From: Paracoccus sp. R12_2
GTDB taxonomy: Bacteria; Pseudomonadota; Alphaproteobacteria; Rhodobacterales; Rhodobacteraceae
Reading direction: 5' to 3'
NCBI RefSeq assembly: GCF_017744015.1
Contig: NZ_JAGHRA010000017.1
Coordinates: forward strand, 39,641-103,640
DNA length: 64,000 nt
Part shown: positions 16,966 through 24,997 of the stretch, piece by piece
Position numbering within the stretch: the stretch's first letter is position 1
Layout: each line of letters starts with the position of its first letter
Position numbers and translations under genes: made by a program
The notes under the pieces: generated by a model
Database searches by the model: none
The model's input: the letters and a program-made list of their open reading frames with translations, nothing else
Told to the model about the DNA's origin: nothing

Positions 16966-17430
16966 ATGAACGCCCTCAGAAAAGAGGCGTTCTTTGATCG
17001 TTTGCCCGACGAGGTAGAGATCAAGAACGCCGAACAACTCAGAACGATTGTGGCCTCCCAGATCAAGGAAGGCGAACCGACAAAGCTGTCGCTCGCCCTG
17101 GAAGACGGCGAAGTTCGCACCGTGACGCTTGCGCCGGCCTTGACGGCTTCGCTACTCGAAGTGCTGCGGCTTGTCTCGAGCGGTCGCGGGTTTCGGATGA
17201 TCCCCGTCGAGTCAGAGCTGACCACGCAGCAGGCGGCGGACCTTCTCAATGTGTCCCGGCCGTTCCTAGTGAAGCTTCTCGAGGAAGGCGAGATTCCCTT
17301 TGCGAAGACCGGCCGTCATCGCCGGGTTCGTGCCGACGACCTCTTTGCCTACAAGGAGAAGCGTGACGCGTCTCGCTCTGATGCTTTGAGTGACCTTGCT
17401 GCAATGGATGCGGAAGAAGGTCTTGTATGA
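16966..17430 (+). CDS. Excisionase-type HTH antitoxin partner of a PIN toxin
   Basis: This 154-aa protein has a C-terminal excisionase/MerR-type HTH (LTTQQAADLLNVSRPFLVKLLEEGEIPFAKTGRHRRVRADDLFAY, about residues 83-128). The N-terminal half is a mixed alpha/beta region of unknown fold. A GGAGAGAGAAG ribosome site precedes the start. It overlaps the PIN gene by 4 bp, so the pair is a toxin-antitoxin module in which this protein should both neutralise the toxin and bind the operator. TTCGA repeats lie upstream. Confidence 0.82.
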   Translation: MNALRKEAFFDRLPDEVEIKNAEQLRTIVASQIKEGEPTKLSLALEDGEVRTVTLAPALTASLLEVLRLVSSGRGFRMIPVESELTTQQAADLLNVSRPFLVKLLEEGEIPFAKTGRHRRVRADDLFAYKEKRDASRSDALSDLAAMDAEEGLV

Positions 17431-18002
17431 GCCGACACGCTGATCGGTTCACGGCGCTCCTCGATGCCTGCGTCCTGGGCGGAGCGCTTCGCAGAAACAT
17501 GCTCCTGAGCCTGGCCGAGGCTGGTTTGTTCCGGCCTCGGTGGAGCAGTCGCATCCTTGACGAGACTCAGAAAGCGATCACCCAGATCACCAAGGGCGAA
17601 ACCGATGGGTCCCGGCAAAGGGCGGCAATCGAGGCAGCATTCCCTGAAGCTCTGGTGACTGGTTATGAGATCTTCGAAGACAAGCTCGCGTTACCCGACC
17701 CCAACGACAACCACGTGCTGGCAGCGGCCATCGCGACGTCTGCTTCAGTCATCGTGACGGACAATCTTGCCGACTTTCCTTCCGCGGTTCTGGACCCGCA
17801 CTCCATCCAGGCGATTTCCGCCGACGACTTCATCGCCGATACAATCGAGTTGGATCCCTCCGAGGCCATAATGGCCCTGCGCCGGATGAGGGAGCGCTTC
17901 AAGAATCCGGCGCTCGATGTCGCGACATTGATCCACAAGTCCGAAGCGCAGGGCTTGTTGCAGGTCGCAACCTTCATGGACGAGTACCAGTCGTTCTTGT
18001 GA
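17427..18002 (+). CDS. PIN-domain toxin (VapC-like ribonuclease)
   Basis: This 191-aa PIN-domain protein shows conserved acidic residues in LLDACVLGG (D13), LPDPNDNHVLAAA and IVTDNLADFP, which form the metal site of PIN ribonucleases. The C-terminal ~55 residues (PSEAIMALRRMRERFKNPALDV onward) are an extension seen in the subfamily paired with excisionase-type antitoxins. It is coupled to the antitoxin gene by ATGA. The expected role is RNA cleavage during plasmid loss or stress. Confidence 0.85.
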   Translation: MSRHADRFTALLDACVLGGALRRNMLLSLAEAGLFRPRWSSRILDETQKAITQITKGETDGSRQRAAIEAAFPEALVTGYEIFEDKLALPDPNDNHVLAAAIATSASVIVTDNLADFPSAVLDPHSIQAISADDFIADTIELDPSEAIMALRRMRERFKNPALDVATLIHKSEAQGLLQVATFMDEYQSFL

Positions 18003-18121
18003 GGAGAAGACCGGTGGGTGTTATCGCAAAGGCATACGGTACTGTCGGCGATGGTAGTTTACTTTATTTCCCGCCGGACGTGCTAAGCGGTCCGTGGTAA
18101 TCTGTCACCACTGATCGATCT

Positions 18122-18291
18122 TCAGCCGAGGATTTTCTCTAACTCTTCGCCTTGGGCGGTGTGCTTCTCGGGGTTCTCTGCTTTCAGCTTGTTCACGTTG
18201 ATGAGCTTCCATCTGACCGCTGGAAGCTCCGCCGCTTGAGGGCGACCGATCGCGTCGAAGTCGGGATCGCCTTTATGGTAAGCATCAAGGG
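18122..18291 (-). pseudogene. C-terminal fragment of an unidentified gene beside IS66
   Basis: On the minus strand an open frame enters from the IS66 boundary and ends at 18122. It encodes ~55 residues including DAYHKGDPDFDAIGRPQAAE, PAVRWKLINVNKLKAENP and a final ELEKILG. It reads like a genuine protein end rather than noise. Its N-terminal part is missing, and no continuation is seen beyond the other side of the IS. I cannot name the family. The rest of 18003-18121 holds nothing recognisable. Confidence 0.45.
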
Positions 18292-18374
18292 AACCCCCTC
18301 TATTTTGGGCTGATTTGAGGTGCGATTATTGCGCGAGGCTGGCGATTTGACTGGCGCAATATGAGGGTTTTGAG

Positions 18375-18740
18375 ATGAGTAAACGGCGGGTTGGGCGGGG
18401 TTCCAAATACTCGGATGAGTTCAAGCGGCGGTTGGTGGCAGAGAGCCAAGCCGATGGTGTCAGTGTGCCGATGGTTTCTCGCCGTCATGGCGTGCCGACA
18501 AGCCGGATTTATTCGTGGCGCAGCGATGACAGGTTTCAACCCGATGGGTCTGATGATGCCGGGTTCATGCCTGTTGAGATTTCAGGCGGCGATCACGATG
18601 CAGTACCGATGCTGCCGGAAGCGCGGCCTACAGCCAGCTCCCGGATAGAGATCACGCTGGAGAATGGGCGCAAGCTGAGCGTTAGCGACGGGGTTGATGC
18701 TGGCTTTGTGCTGGAACTGGCGCGGGGGCTGGCGGCATGA
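18375..18740 (+). CDS. tnpA: IS66 TnpA (transposase accessory protein)
   Basis: This 121-aa protein has an N-terminal transposase-8-type HTH ([37 protein letters not shown]), followed by a C-terminal segment with [29 protein letters not shown], both typical of IS66 TnpA. It overlaps tnpB by 4 bp. In the family, TnpA is required with TnpB for efficient transposition, but the catalytic residues are in TnpC. Confidence 0.9.
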   Translation: MSKRRVGRGSKYSDEFKRRLVAESQADGVSVPMVSRRHGVPTSRIYSWRSDDRFQPDGSDDAGFMPVEISGGDHDAVPMLPEARPTASSRIEITLENGRKLSVSDGVDAGFVLELARGLAA

Positions 18741-19084
18741 TCCCTGTTCTGGCGGATGCGAAGATCTGGCTGGCGGCGGGTGTGACGGACATGCGGCGTG
18801 GGTTCAACGGTCTGGCGGCACAGACCGCGCAGGTTCTGGCGGGCGATCCCTATTCCGGCCATCTGTTTTTGTTCCGGGGACGGCGAGGTGATCAGATCAA
18901 GATGATCTGGTGGGACGGTCAGGGTGCATGCTTGTTCACCAAGCGCTTGGAGCGGGGTCGGTTTGTCTGGCCCACGGCCAGCGAGGGTAAAATCAACCTG
19001 AGCCGCGCGCAGTTGGCCATGCTGATGGAAGGCATAGACTGGCGCATGCCGCAGAAGACATGGCGGCCCGCGATGGTGGGCTGA
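18737..19084 (+). CDS. tnpB: IS66 TnpB (Orf2-like protein)
   Basis: This 115-aa protein carries the near-invariant IS66 Orf2 pattern: [58 protein letters not shown] and a [18 protein letters not shown] end. The length is normal, so it appears intact. It is translated from an ATG overlapping the tnpA stop. Confidence 0.93.
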   Translation: MIPVLADAKIWLAAGVTDMRRGFNGLAAQTAQVLAGDPYSGHLFLFRGRRGDQIKMIWWDGQGACLFTKRLERGRFVWPTASEGKINLSRAQLAMLMEGIDWRMPQKTWRPAMVG

Positions 19085-19153
19085 GGCAATGTTTTATGGG
19101 CTTTCTTGCTGTTTTGGGATTCCCCCTGATGTCCGATTTTGCTATGGAATGGC

Positions 19154-20857
19154 ATGCGTAAGACCCCTCCAAATCTGGCTGATCTGCCACCTGACGTGCA
19201 GGCCTTTGTAGCCGCACAAGCGGCGGAACTGGCCCGTAAGGATGCGGAGTTGTTGGGCCAATCGTTGAGCCATGCCTCCGCCCAAAAACGCCTCAAGGAT
19301 GAGATGGAAGCCGCCCTTGCTGCCGAGCGCACCGCCCATGCGCGGGCCATCCAGAGCCGAGATACCCTCATTGCTGATCTGCGCTTGCAATTGCATGGTC
19401 ACAAAAAGCACCGCTTTGGGTCAAAGTCGGAAAGCAGCGCGCAACTGGCGCTGGAACTGATCCTCGAAGAGTTGGAGATCGAGCAAGCCGCAGAGACTGA
19501 AGGTGATGGTGAGGGCCAGACGTCTTCCGAGGCAGACGTCCCAAAGCCGCCGCGCACCCCGCGCAAACGCAAGCCTTTCCCAAAGGGGCTTAAGCGGGTC
19601 AAGAAGACCATCACCCCCGGTGAGACCTGTGAAGACTGTGGTGGCCGCTTCAGGGAGCTGGGAACAGATGTTCTGGAAGAGTTGGAATATGTTCCAGGCC
19701 ATTACATCGTCAATCAGATCAACCGCCCGCGTTTGGCCTGTAGCTGCTGTGACAAGGTGGTTCAGGCGGAGATGCCAAGCCGCCCCATCCCCAAGAGCTT
19801 TGTGGGTCCCGCGCTGATGGCGCATATCCTGTGCTGCAAATACGGCTATCACCTGCCGCTCTATCGCCAAAGCCAGATGTTTGAGAACGAAGGCATCGAC
19901 CTGAGCGGATCGCTCATGGCCCTCTGGGTGGGCAAATGCACCAAGCTGCTTGAACGCGTGGCAGATGCCATCCGTGACCATGTGTTTGAGGCACAAGCCA
20001 TCTTCATGGATGATACCACGGTCAAGCTGCTCCAGAAGGGCAAAGGGCGTGGCAAAAACAAGAGCAAAACCGCACGGCTATGGGTCTATGCCCGAGATGA
20101 GAGCGCCTGGTCCGGGGCCGCGCCACCCGCCGTGTGGTATCAGTTCTCCACCAACCGAGGTGCGGAACACCCGAGCGAACATCTCAAATCCTACACGGGC
20201 TACGCCCATGCGGACGCCTATGCAGGCTATAACGATGCCTACCGCACGGGGCGCATCAAGGAGATGGCCTGTATGGCCCATGTGCGACGGGAGTTTTATG
20301 CCCTGTATGAAAGCCTGAAGCTGCCTGTGGCGGGCGAAGCGGTCTTGCGCATTCGAAAGCTCTATGACGTTGAAACACAGGCACGGTTCCTACCACCCCA
20401 TGAGCGCGTGGCCCTGCGTCAGGAACTCGCCAAGCCCATCTTTGATGATCTGGAGATCTGGCTCAAGGAGCAGTTGGGTAAAATCTCCGGCAAGACGCCA
20501 CTGGCTAAGGCCATCCGATATGCCCTCGCGCGCCTGCCAAAGGCACGGCCTTATCTCGACAACGGCTTCTTGGAAATCGACAATAACACAGCCGAGCGGG
20601 CAGTGCGTCCTGTGGCCGTTGGAAGAAAGAACTACCTCTTCATGGGGTCAGAGGCAGGCGGCAAATCCGCAGCAATCGCCTATACTCTCATCGAGACCGC
20701 AAAGATGAACAACGTCAATCCCGAAGCCTGGCTCGCTTGGGTGCTCGAACGCATCCAGGATCATCCCGTCAATCGCATCCCCCTGTTGCTACCTTGGGCA
20801 TCTCAGGGCATGATCAACGCGCAGAATGCTGAGGTCGGGGATCAACACGCCGCCTGA
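19154..20857 (+). CDS. tnpC: IS66 TnpC transposase
   Basis: This 567-aa transposase starts at ATG 19154; an in-frame TTG lies 15 bp upstream. It has an N-terminal coiled coil and LZ_Tnp_IS66-like part, the cysteine pairs of a zinc-binding domain (CEDCGGRF and LACSCCDKV), and the DDE catalytic core: [22 protein letters not shown] and the Glu in [25 protein letters not shown]. All catalytic blocks are present. The last ~20 residues after LLLPW do not look like a usual TnpC end, which fits a deleted right IS end with read-through into flanking DNA. Confidence 0.92.
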   Translation: MRKTPPNLADLPPDVQAFVAAQAAELARKDAELLGQSLSHASAQKRLKDEMEAALAAERTAHARAIQSRDTLIADLRLQLHGHKKHRFGSKSESSAQLALELILEELEIEQAAETEGDGEGQTSSEADVPKPPRTPRKRKPFPKGLKRVKKTITPGETCEDCGGRFRELGTDVLEELEYVPGHYIVNQINRPRLACSCCDKVVQAEMPSRPIPKSFVGPALMAHILCCKYGYHLPLYRQSQMFENEGIDLSGSLMALWVGKCTKLLERVADAIRDHVFEAQAIFMDDTTVKLLQKGKGRGKNKSKTARLWVYARDESAWSGAAPPAVWYQFSTNRGAEHPSEHLKSYTGYAHADAYAGYNDAYRTGRIKEMACMAHVRREFYALYESLKLPVAGEAVLRIRKLYDVETQARFLPPHERVALRQELAKPIFDDLEIWLKEQLGKISGKTPLAKAIRYALARLPKARPYLDNGFLEIDNNTAERAVRPVAVGRKNYLFMGSEAGGKSAAIAYTLIETAKMNNVNPEAWLAWVLERIQDHPVNRIPLLLPWASQGMINAQNAEVGDQHAA

Positions 20858-20889
20858 TCAAACTTTTCATTGACGCCTATGGAGGTAAA

Positions 20890-21219
20890 ATGGCTTGGGT
20901 TTACTTGTTCTTTGCGGGTCTTCTTGAATGTGGGTGGGTAATTGGTCTGAAATACACTCAAGGCTTCACGAAACTTCAGCCATCTGTCCTGACCGTGCTC
21001 GCAATGATCGCAAGCTTCTGGCTCTTGGCTGAAGCAATGAAAGACATTCCCGTAGGTACTGCATATGCCGTTTGGGCAGGTATTGGGGCTGTGGGCGTTG
21101 CTATTATTGGAATGACCATCTTGGGAGAGCAAAAAGACTTGGCTCGTGTCGCCTGTCTTCTCTTGATTGTTGCTGGGATTGTTGGGCTGAAACTGGTCGG
21201 AACCACGGCCAATCATTAG
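20890..21219 (+). CDS. gdx: SMR-family guanidinium exporter (Gdx/SugE)
   Basis: This 109-aa protein is predicted to span the membrane four times. It has the SMR active-site glutamate (E13, in [18 protein letters not shown]) and the Gdx-type signature following it. Members of this clade export guanidinium by proton antiport; some also expel quaternary ammonium compounds. A GGAGG ribosome site sits before the ATG. The gene lies ~30 bp after tnpC with no visible guanidine riboswitch, so it may now be transcribed from the IS66 side or an unseen promoter. Confidence 0.9.
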   Translation: MAWVYLFFAGLLECGWVIGLKYTQGFTKLQPSVLTVLAMIASFWLLAEAMKDIPVGTAYAVWAGIGAVGVAIIGMTILGEQKDLARVACLLLIVAGIVGLKLVGTTANH

Positions 21220-21245
21220 CGCCGAATGACAATCAACGAGCTGCT

Positions 21246-21440
21246 ATGATCACAGTGCAGAGGGGCTTCCCTGGATGCTTACAATGCGGATACACTTTCG
21301 AGGAAATGCTCGGTCAGCATGACATTGACATCTACCATGTCGAGACATTGCGGGAGCTGGCCGAGAAGTTTGTAGATGAAGGGCTTTACGGTGAAATCCC
21401 AGAGAGCTTGCAGTATTACTGTTTCTCCTACGACACCCCC
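21246..21440 (+). pseudogene. ArdA-like antirestriction gene fragment (C-terminal part)
   Basis: The frame from 21246 encodes HVETLRELAEKFVDEGLYGE and IPESLQYY. This is close to the conserved ArdA segment ELAE-FVEEGLFGDIPE-L-YIDYDAIA. The N-terminal ArdA domains are absent, and the similarity stops after the YY pair. ArdA proteins mimic DNA to block type I restriction enzymes; this piece cannot be functional. Confidence 0.5.
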
Positions 21441-21800
21441 TCCAAACTTGTCGATCTGATCAATATAGCGCTTCAATGCACCAAAGATACGGCTGGGCCG
21501 GTCCGCATATCCCGGCGCGCGGGTTTCGAGCGTCTTTGCGCTTGTGGCAAGGCCTCGATCTTCGTCGAAGAAATCGAACGTCTTGAAGTTGTCGGGCGTG
21601 CGCTCTCCCAAACCGCCCAATCGTTCCAGGTGATCCTACCACGGTCCACCCTGCTCCCTGATCGGCCCGCCCCAGGTGAGGCCGGAGTTTTCGATGACGT
21701 CCCAGTCAGGATCAGAGGGCAAGCGGCGCGCCTCTGCCGCCTCATGCAGAAGCGCGTCGCGCATGTCGTCCGCGTCCTGCGCGTCACAGCTCGGCCCGCG
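21440..21800 (-). pseudogene. Decayed nuclease-toxin-like domain fragment
   Basis: On the minus strand one frame reads DPDWDVIENSGLTWGGPIRE, then QGGPW, a TAG stop, and continues DHLERLGG, TPDNFKTFDFFDEDRGLATS and AKTLETRAP. It resembles C-terminal endonuclease-like domains of polymorphic/CdiA-type toxins (pattern PW-E-DHL ... NFKTFDF ... ATSAKTL). A single GAG-to-TAG change would explain the interrupting stop. The domain is truncated near 21440, where the ArdA-like fragment begins. The region 21801-22022 has nothing I can name. Confidence 0.35.
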
Positions 21801-22022
21801 CCGCCGCAACGCACCAAAGCAACGAAGAGGCCGTCAACAAGAACGGAGTCTCGCCGGTCTGAAAGCCGCTCAGCAAAGGTTCACCCGAAGAAGCTCTTGG
21901 TTGAACGAGATTTGTAAAGATCAGCTCGCGTGACAGGCGCCACCCGGAAAATGTGTAGACAGGCCGACCCAAGTTTTTCCCGGATGGGAAAGGGTAAGAG
22001 TTCTGGCTTGTCGTTCCCCTGA

Positions 22023-23432
22023 CTAGGCGGCCCCGTTTATGTCTGCGGCCAGTTCCTCCAGACTCTTTTTTGTGATCTGGATGATTTCTCGCACGTCATT
22101 CGCGCCCACTATCAATGGCGGACAAAATGCCATCGCGTCTGTCATATTACGTGAGATGAGGCCGTTGCGCAGCATGATTGCGTTCATTTGGGCGCCGAGT
22201 TTTCCAGGGGCAAAATCGCCTGATTTACCCTCTGGGGCGATCAATTCAAGTGCGCCTATGAGGCCAATGCCACGTGCCTCTCCAACGAGAGGGTGGGACG
22301 TCAGGTCGGTCAATCCAGCTTGCAATTCTGCACCGCGTTCGGCGGCATTGGCCACAAGATCGCGCTCTTCGATAATCTTGATGTTTTCCAGCGCTACGGC
22401 TGCGCCGACGGGGTGGCCACCGCCCGTATAGCCATGCCCCAGAACACCGATGCGCCCGCTTTCGTCGGCGATTGGCTGATAGACCCGATCGTTGATCATG
22501 AAAGCCGAAAAGGGGAAATAGCTGGAGGTGATCTGCTTGGACATGGTGAGAATGTCGGGCTTTATGTCAAAGGTTGTAGAGCCAAACATGTTGCCCGTGC
22601 GGCCAAAACCGCAAATCACTTCATCTGCGATAAGAAGGATATCGTATTTCGCCAGAACCGCTTGGATTTTCTCCCAGTAGGTCGCCGGAGGAACAACAAC
22701 ACCGCCCGCGCCCATGACAGGCTCGGCGATGAATGCGGCTACAGTTTCGGGGCCCTCTGATTGGATCATATCATCAAGATCTTGGGCACAGCGTGACGCA
22801 AAAGCTTCTTCGCTTTCGCCGTCCTGACCTTCGCGCCAGTAGTGCGGGCAAGTGGTGTGCAAGATGCCCTCCATCGGCAGATCGAAGGACTTGTGGTTAT
22901 AGGGCAGACCCGTCATCGACGCGGCTGCGACTGTCACGCCGTGATAGCCGCGCAGGCGCGAGATGATCTTCTTTTTCTCGGGCTTGCCGAGCGCGTTCGA
23001 GCGATACCAGACCATCTTGACGATCGTATCGTTCGCCTCGGAGCCCGAGTTGGTATAGAAAACCTTGCTCATTGGCACGGGGGCTATTTCGATCAGCTTT
23101 TCAGCAAGATCAATCGCCGGACCATGCGAGCGGTGCGAGAAGTTGTGGTAGTAAGGCAGCTTTTGCATTTGCCGGCTGGCGACATCCACAAGGCGTTGTT
23201 CGTTGAACCCGACTGCCACGCTCCAAAGGCCGGACATGCCCTCGATATAGCGGTTGCCGTTTGAGTCGGTGACGTGGATTCCCTCGCCTGATTCAATGAT
23301 CAGCGGACCAATTTTTTCATGCGCTTCGGCATTGGTATAGCTGTGAAAATGATAAGCGATATCACGGGCTTCGTCTGAATTTGGTCGCACATCCATGGCA
23401 GGCATCACTTCTTGTAAGTTGGCGTTTTTCAC
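22023..23432 (-). CDS. Class III (omega) aminotransferase
   Basis: This PLP-dependent aminotransferase has 469 aa from a GTG at 23432, or 460 from ATG 23405. It contains MSGLWSVAVGFNE near the N-terminus, VFYTNSGSEANDT for the phosphate-binding region, LLIADEVICGFGRTG with the PLP-binding Asp, and MSKQITSSYFPFSA with the likely Schiff-base Lys. This layout is typical of omega-amino acid:pyruvate transaminases (beta-alanine, taurine or polyamine substrates). It is divergent from the AraC regulator and sits beside hydantoinase and ABC-transporter genes. A joint role in using a nitrogen-containing compound is therefore plausible. The substrate cannot be told from sequence. Confidence 0.88.
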   Translation of the reverse strand: MKNANLQEVMPAMDVRPNSDEARDIAYHFHSYTNAEAHEKIGPLIIESGEGIHVTDSNGNRYIEGMSGLWSVAVGFNEQRLVDVASRQMQKLPYYHNFSHRSHGPAIDLAEKLIEIAPVPMSKVFYTNSGSEANDTIVKMVWYRSNALGKPEKKKIISRLRGYHGVTVAAASMTGLPYNHKSFDLPMEGILHTTCPHYWREGQDGESEEAFASRCAQDLDDMIQSEGPETVAAFIAEPVMGAGGVVVPPATYWEKIQAVLAKYDILLIADEVICGFGRTGNMFGSTTFDIKPDILTMSKQITSSYFPFSAFMINDRVYQPIADESGRIGVLGHGYTGGGHPVGAAVALENIKIIEERDLVANAAERGAELQAGLTDLTSHPLVGEARGIGLIGALELIAPEGKSGDFAPGKLGAQMNAIMLRNGLISRNMTDAMAFCPPLIVGANDVREIIQITKKSLEELAADINGAA

Positions 23433-23947
23433 GCGGCAGGGGGCCGCGATTTGCCCTCAGTGCTATCGCCGCTTTCTTGCTTTTAGCAAGCAGTTTTGTT
23501 CCGAGCATCCTGTCTGCGGGCCAGCGAGGCCGCCCATTTGAAGCAGAAACGCCCGCCGGGATTTCGGTCGTGGTTTGAGGACACTTCCATCCTGTGATTC
23601 TGTTTGGATGCTTCGTTTTTTTGAAGCGCAGCGGCCGTGAATCTTGGGGAAAATGCGGCCCAATCCCGCTCAGGTTGTTGCCTTCGCAGCTTTCCGTTTC
23701 ACAAAACCAAGACCCGATTTGGCGGTGTTCTCGCGCTGCAAATGGTTGGTAAAAATATGTTTTAGTTAGATATTTAGGATTTTCCAGGGCCTTTCTGGGC
23801 CCGATGAAAGAATCGCAAGTGCGCGAATTGACACGTGACACAAGAGTTTGTGCGTTTTTTGCCAAAGTGGTTGGCCGGAACGGTGCTACGATCATTTTAA
23901 CACATGAGACAGTTGTGTTTTCGCCATTTGTGTTTTGGGGACGTTAG
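23433..23947. promoter_or_regulatory. Divergent control region between aminotransferase and AraC regulator
   Basis: No gene is seen in these ~515 bp. Two direct repeats TTGTGTTTT at 23913-23921 and 23928-23936 (15-bp spacing) lie immediately before the regulator start. A short CACAA/TTGTG dyad lies ~75 bp further upstream. They are candidate AraC-protein half-sites controlling both divergent genes. This is inference from position and spacing. Confidence 0.35.
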
Positions 23948-24910
23948 ATGAATCAGAAGGACAAAACTGCAAACAAGCTCATGACTGCCACCCAGTGGCA
24001 GGCGGCTGTCTCAGATACGTTCTTTCCCCTAGAGACCACGATGGCGGATGACCAGTCCTTTTCAGGTGATCTCAATACTTGGAACCTCGGTATCGTCGGT
24101 CTGTCGCAGATGCGTTGCGATGGCATTCTCTACAAAAGGCACAAGCGGCACTTTCTGGACGAAGTTGAAAGCAGTCTGCTGATTACCATTCCAAGATTGG
24201 GGACGGTCGGCTTTGACCAGAATGCCCGCCAGGCGAAATGTTCACCGGGCGAGTTTCTGGTAGAACGGGGCGATTTGCCCTACGAGTTCTGGCATGAACA
24301 GACGAACGAGCTGTTGGTGCTGAAGGTGTCTTCCGAAAGCGTGCGGGCCCGCATCGGCCCAACAGACCGTTTGGGCGCGCTGAGTTTTGATGGCACAGCC
24401 GGCGTGGCCAGTTATTTTCTGGATACCGTCAAGACAACGGCGCTGCACGTCGATTTGCTTGATGAGCAGGCGCGCGCGGCCGCTGGCAAGCACATCCTTG
24501 ATCTGCTGTGCCTCTCAATCCGCAAAGATGACCGTGTGCTGGACAGCGAAACCTCGACAATCCGCGCAGCACATCTGCACCGCGCAGAACAGTTTATCCG
24601 CAACAACCTCTTCAATGAGAATCTCTCCTCAAGTCTTGTGGCAGAGGCCTGCAATGTGTCGCAGCGCTATCTGCAACAACTGTTCTCGGAGTCGGGCAGG
24701 TCGGTTTCCGGGTTCATCCGCGAAAAGCGTCTGGTGCGCGCGCGCGAGGACCTGAGCGTCGTAGGGCCCATCACAATTGCCGAGATAGCCCATCGGTGGG
24801 GGTTTTCGGATCAATCCCAGTTTAACAAAGCCTATCGTGCGCAGTTCGGCTGCACACCGACCGAAACGCGCAAAGCCGCGCAGCAAGGCCAGAAGACGGC
24901 CCCTCCGTAA
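23948..24910 (+). CDS. AraC-family transcriptional regulator
   Basis: This 320-aa protein has an N-terminal AraC-binding-like (cupin) ligand domain (residues ~35-190). Its C-terminal double HTH (residues ~215-310) is visible in SSLVAEACNVSQRYLQQLFSESGRSVSGFIREKRLVRAREDL and ITIAEIAHRWGFSDQSQFNKAYRAQFGCTPTETR. It is divergent from the aminotransferase and 87 bp upstream of hyuA. It is thus the probable local activator of the catabolic cluster. TTGTGTTTT direct repeats before its start may be its binding sites. Confidence 0.9.
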   Translation: MNQKDKTANKLMTATQWQAAVSDTFFPLETTMADDQSFSGDLNTWNLGIVGLSQMRCDGILYKRHKRHFLDEVESSLLITIPRLGTVGFDQNARQAKCSPGEFLVERGDLPYEFWHEQTNELLVLKVSSESVRARIGPTDRLGALSFDGTAGVASYFLDTVKTTALHVDLLDEQARAAAGKHILDLLCLSIRKDDRVLDSETSTIRAAHLHRAEQFIRNNLFNENLSSSLVAEACNVSQRYLQQLFSESGRSVSGFIREKRLVRAREDLSVVGPITIAEIAHRWGFSDQSQFNKAYRAQFGCTPTETRKAAQQGQKTAPP

Positions 24911-24997
24911 CCCTTAGCTAAAACCGAAAACCCCCAAGTAGGGTCGGCTTTCGCCGGCGCCTTCCTGATGCCCTGTTGTCTTTTGAAGGATGTAGAC

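Larger units (their letters stand above)
18291..20860 (+). mobile_element. IS66-family insertion sequence
   Basis: Three IS66 genes (tnpA, tnpB, tnpC) are in the standard order with a tnpA-tnpB ATGA overlap. The left end is near AACCCCCTCTATTTTGG. I cannot find a matching inverted repeat after tnpC: only ~30 bp separate its stop from gdx. The right end may be deleted, so the ends given are approximate. Confidence 0.8.
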
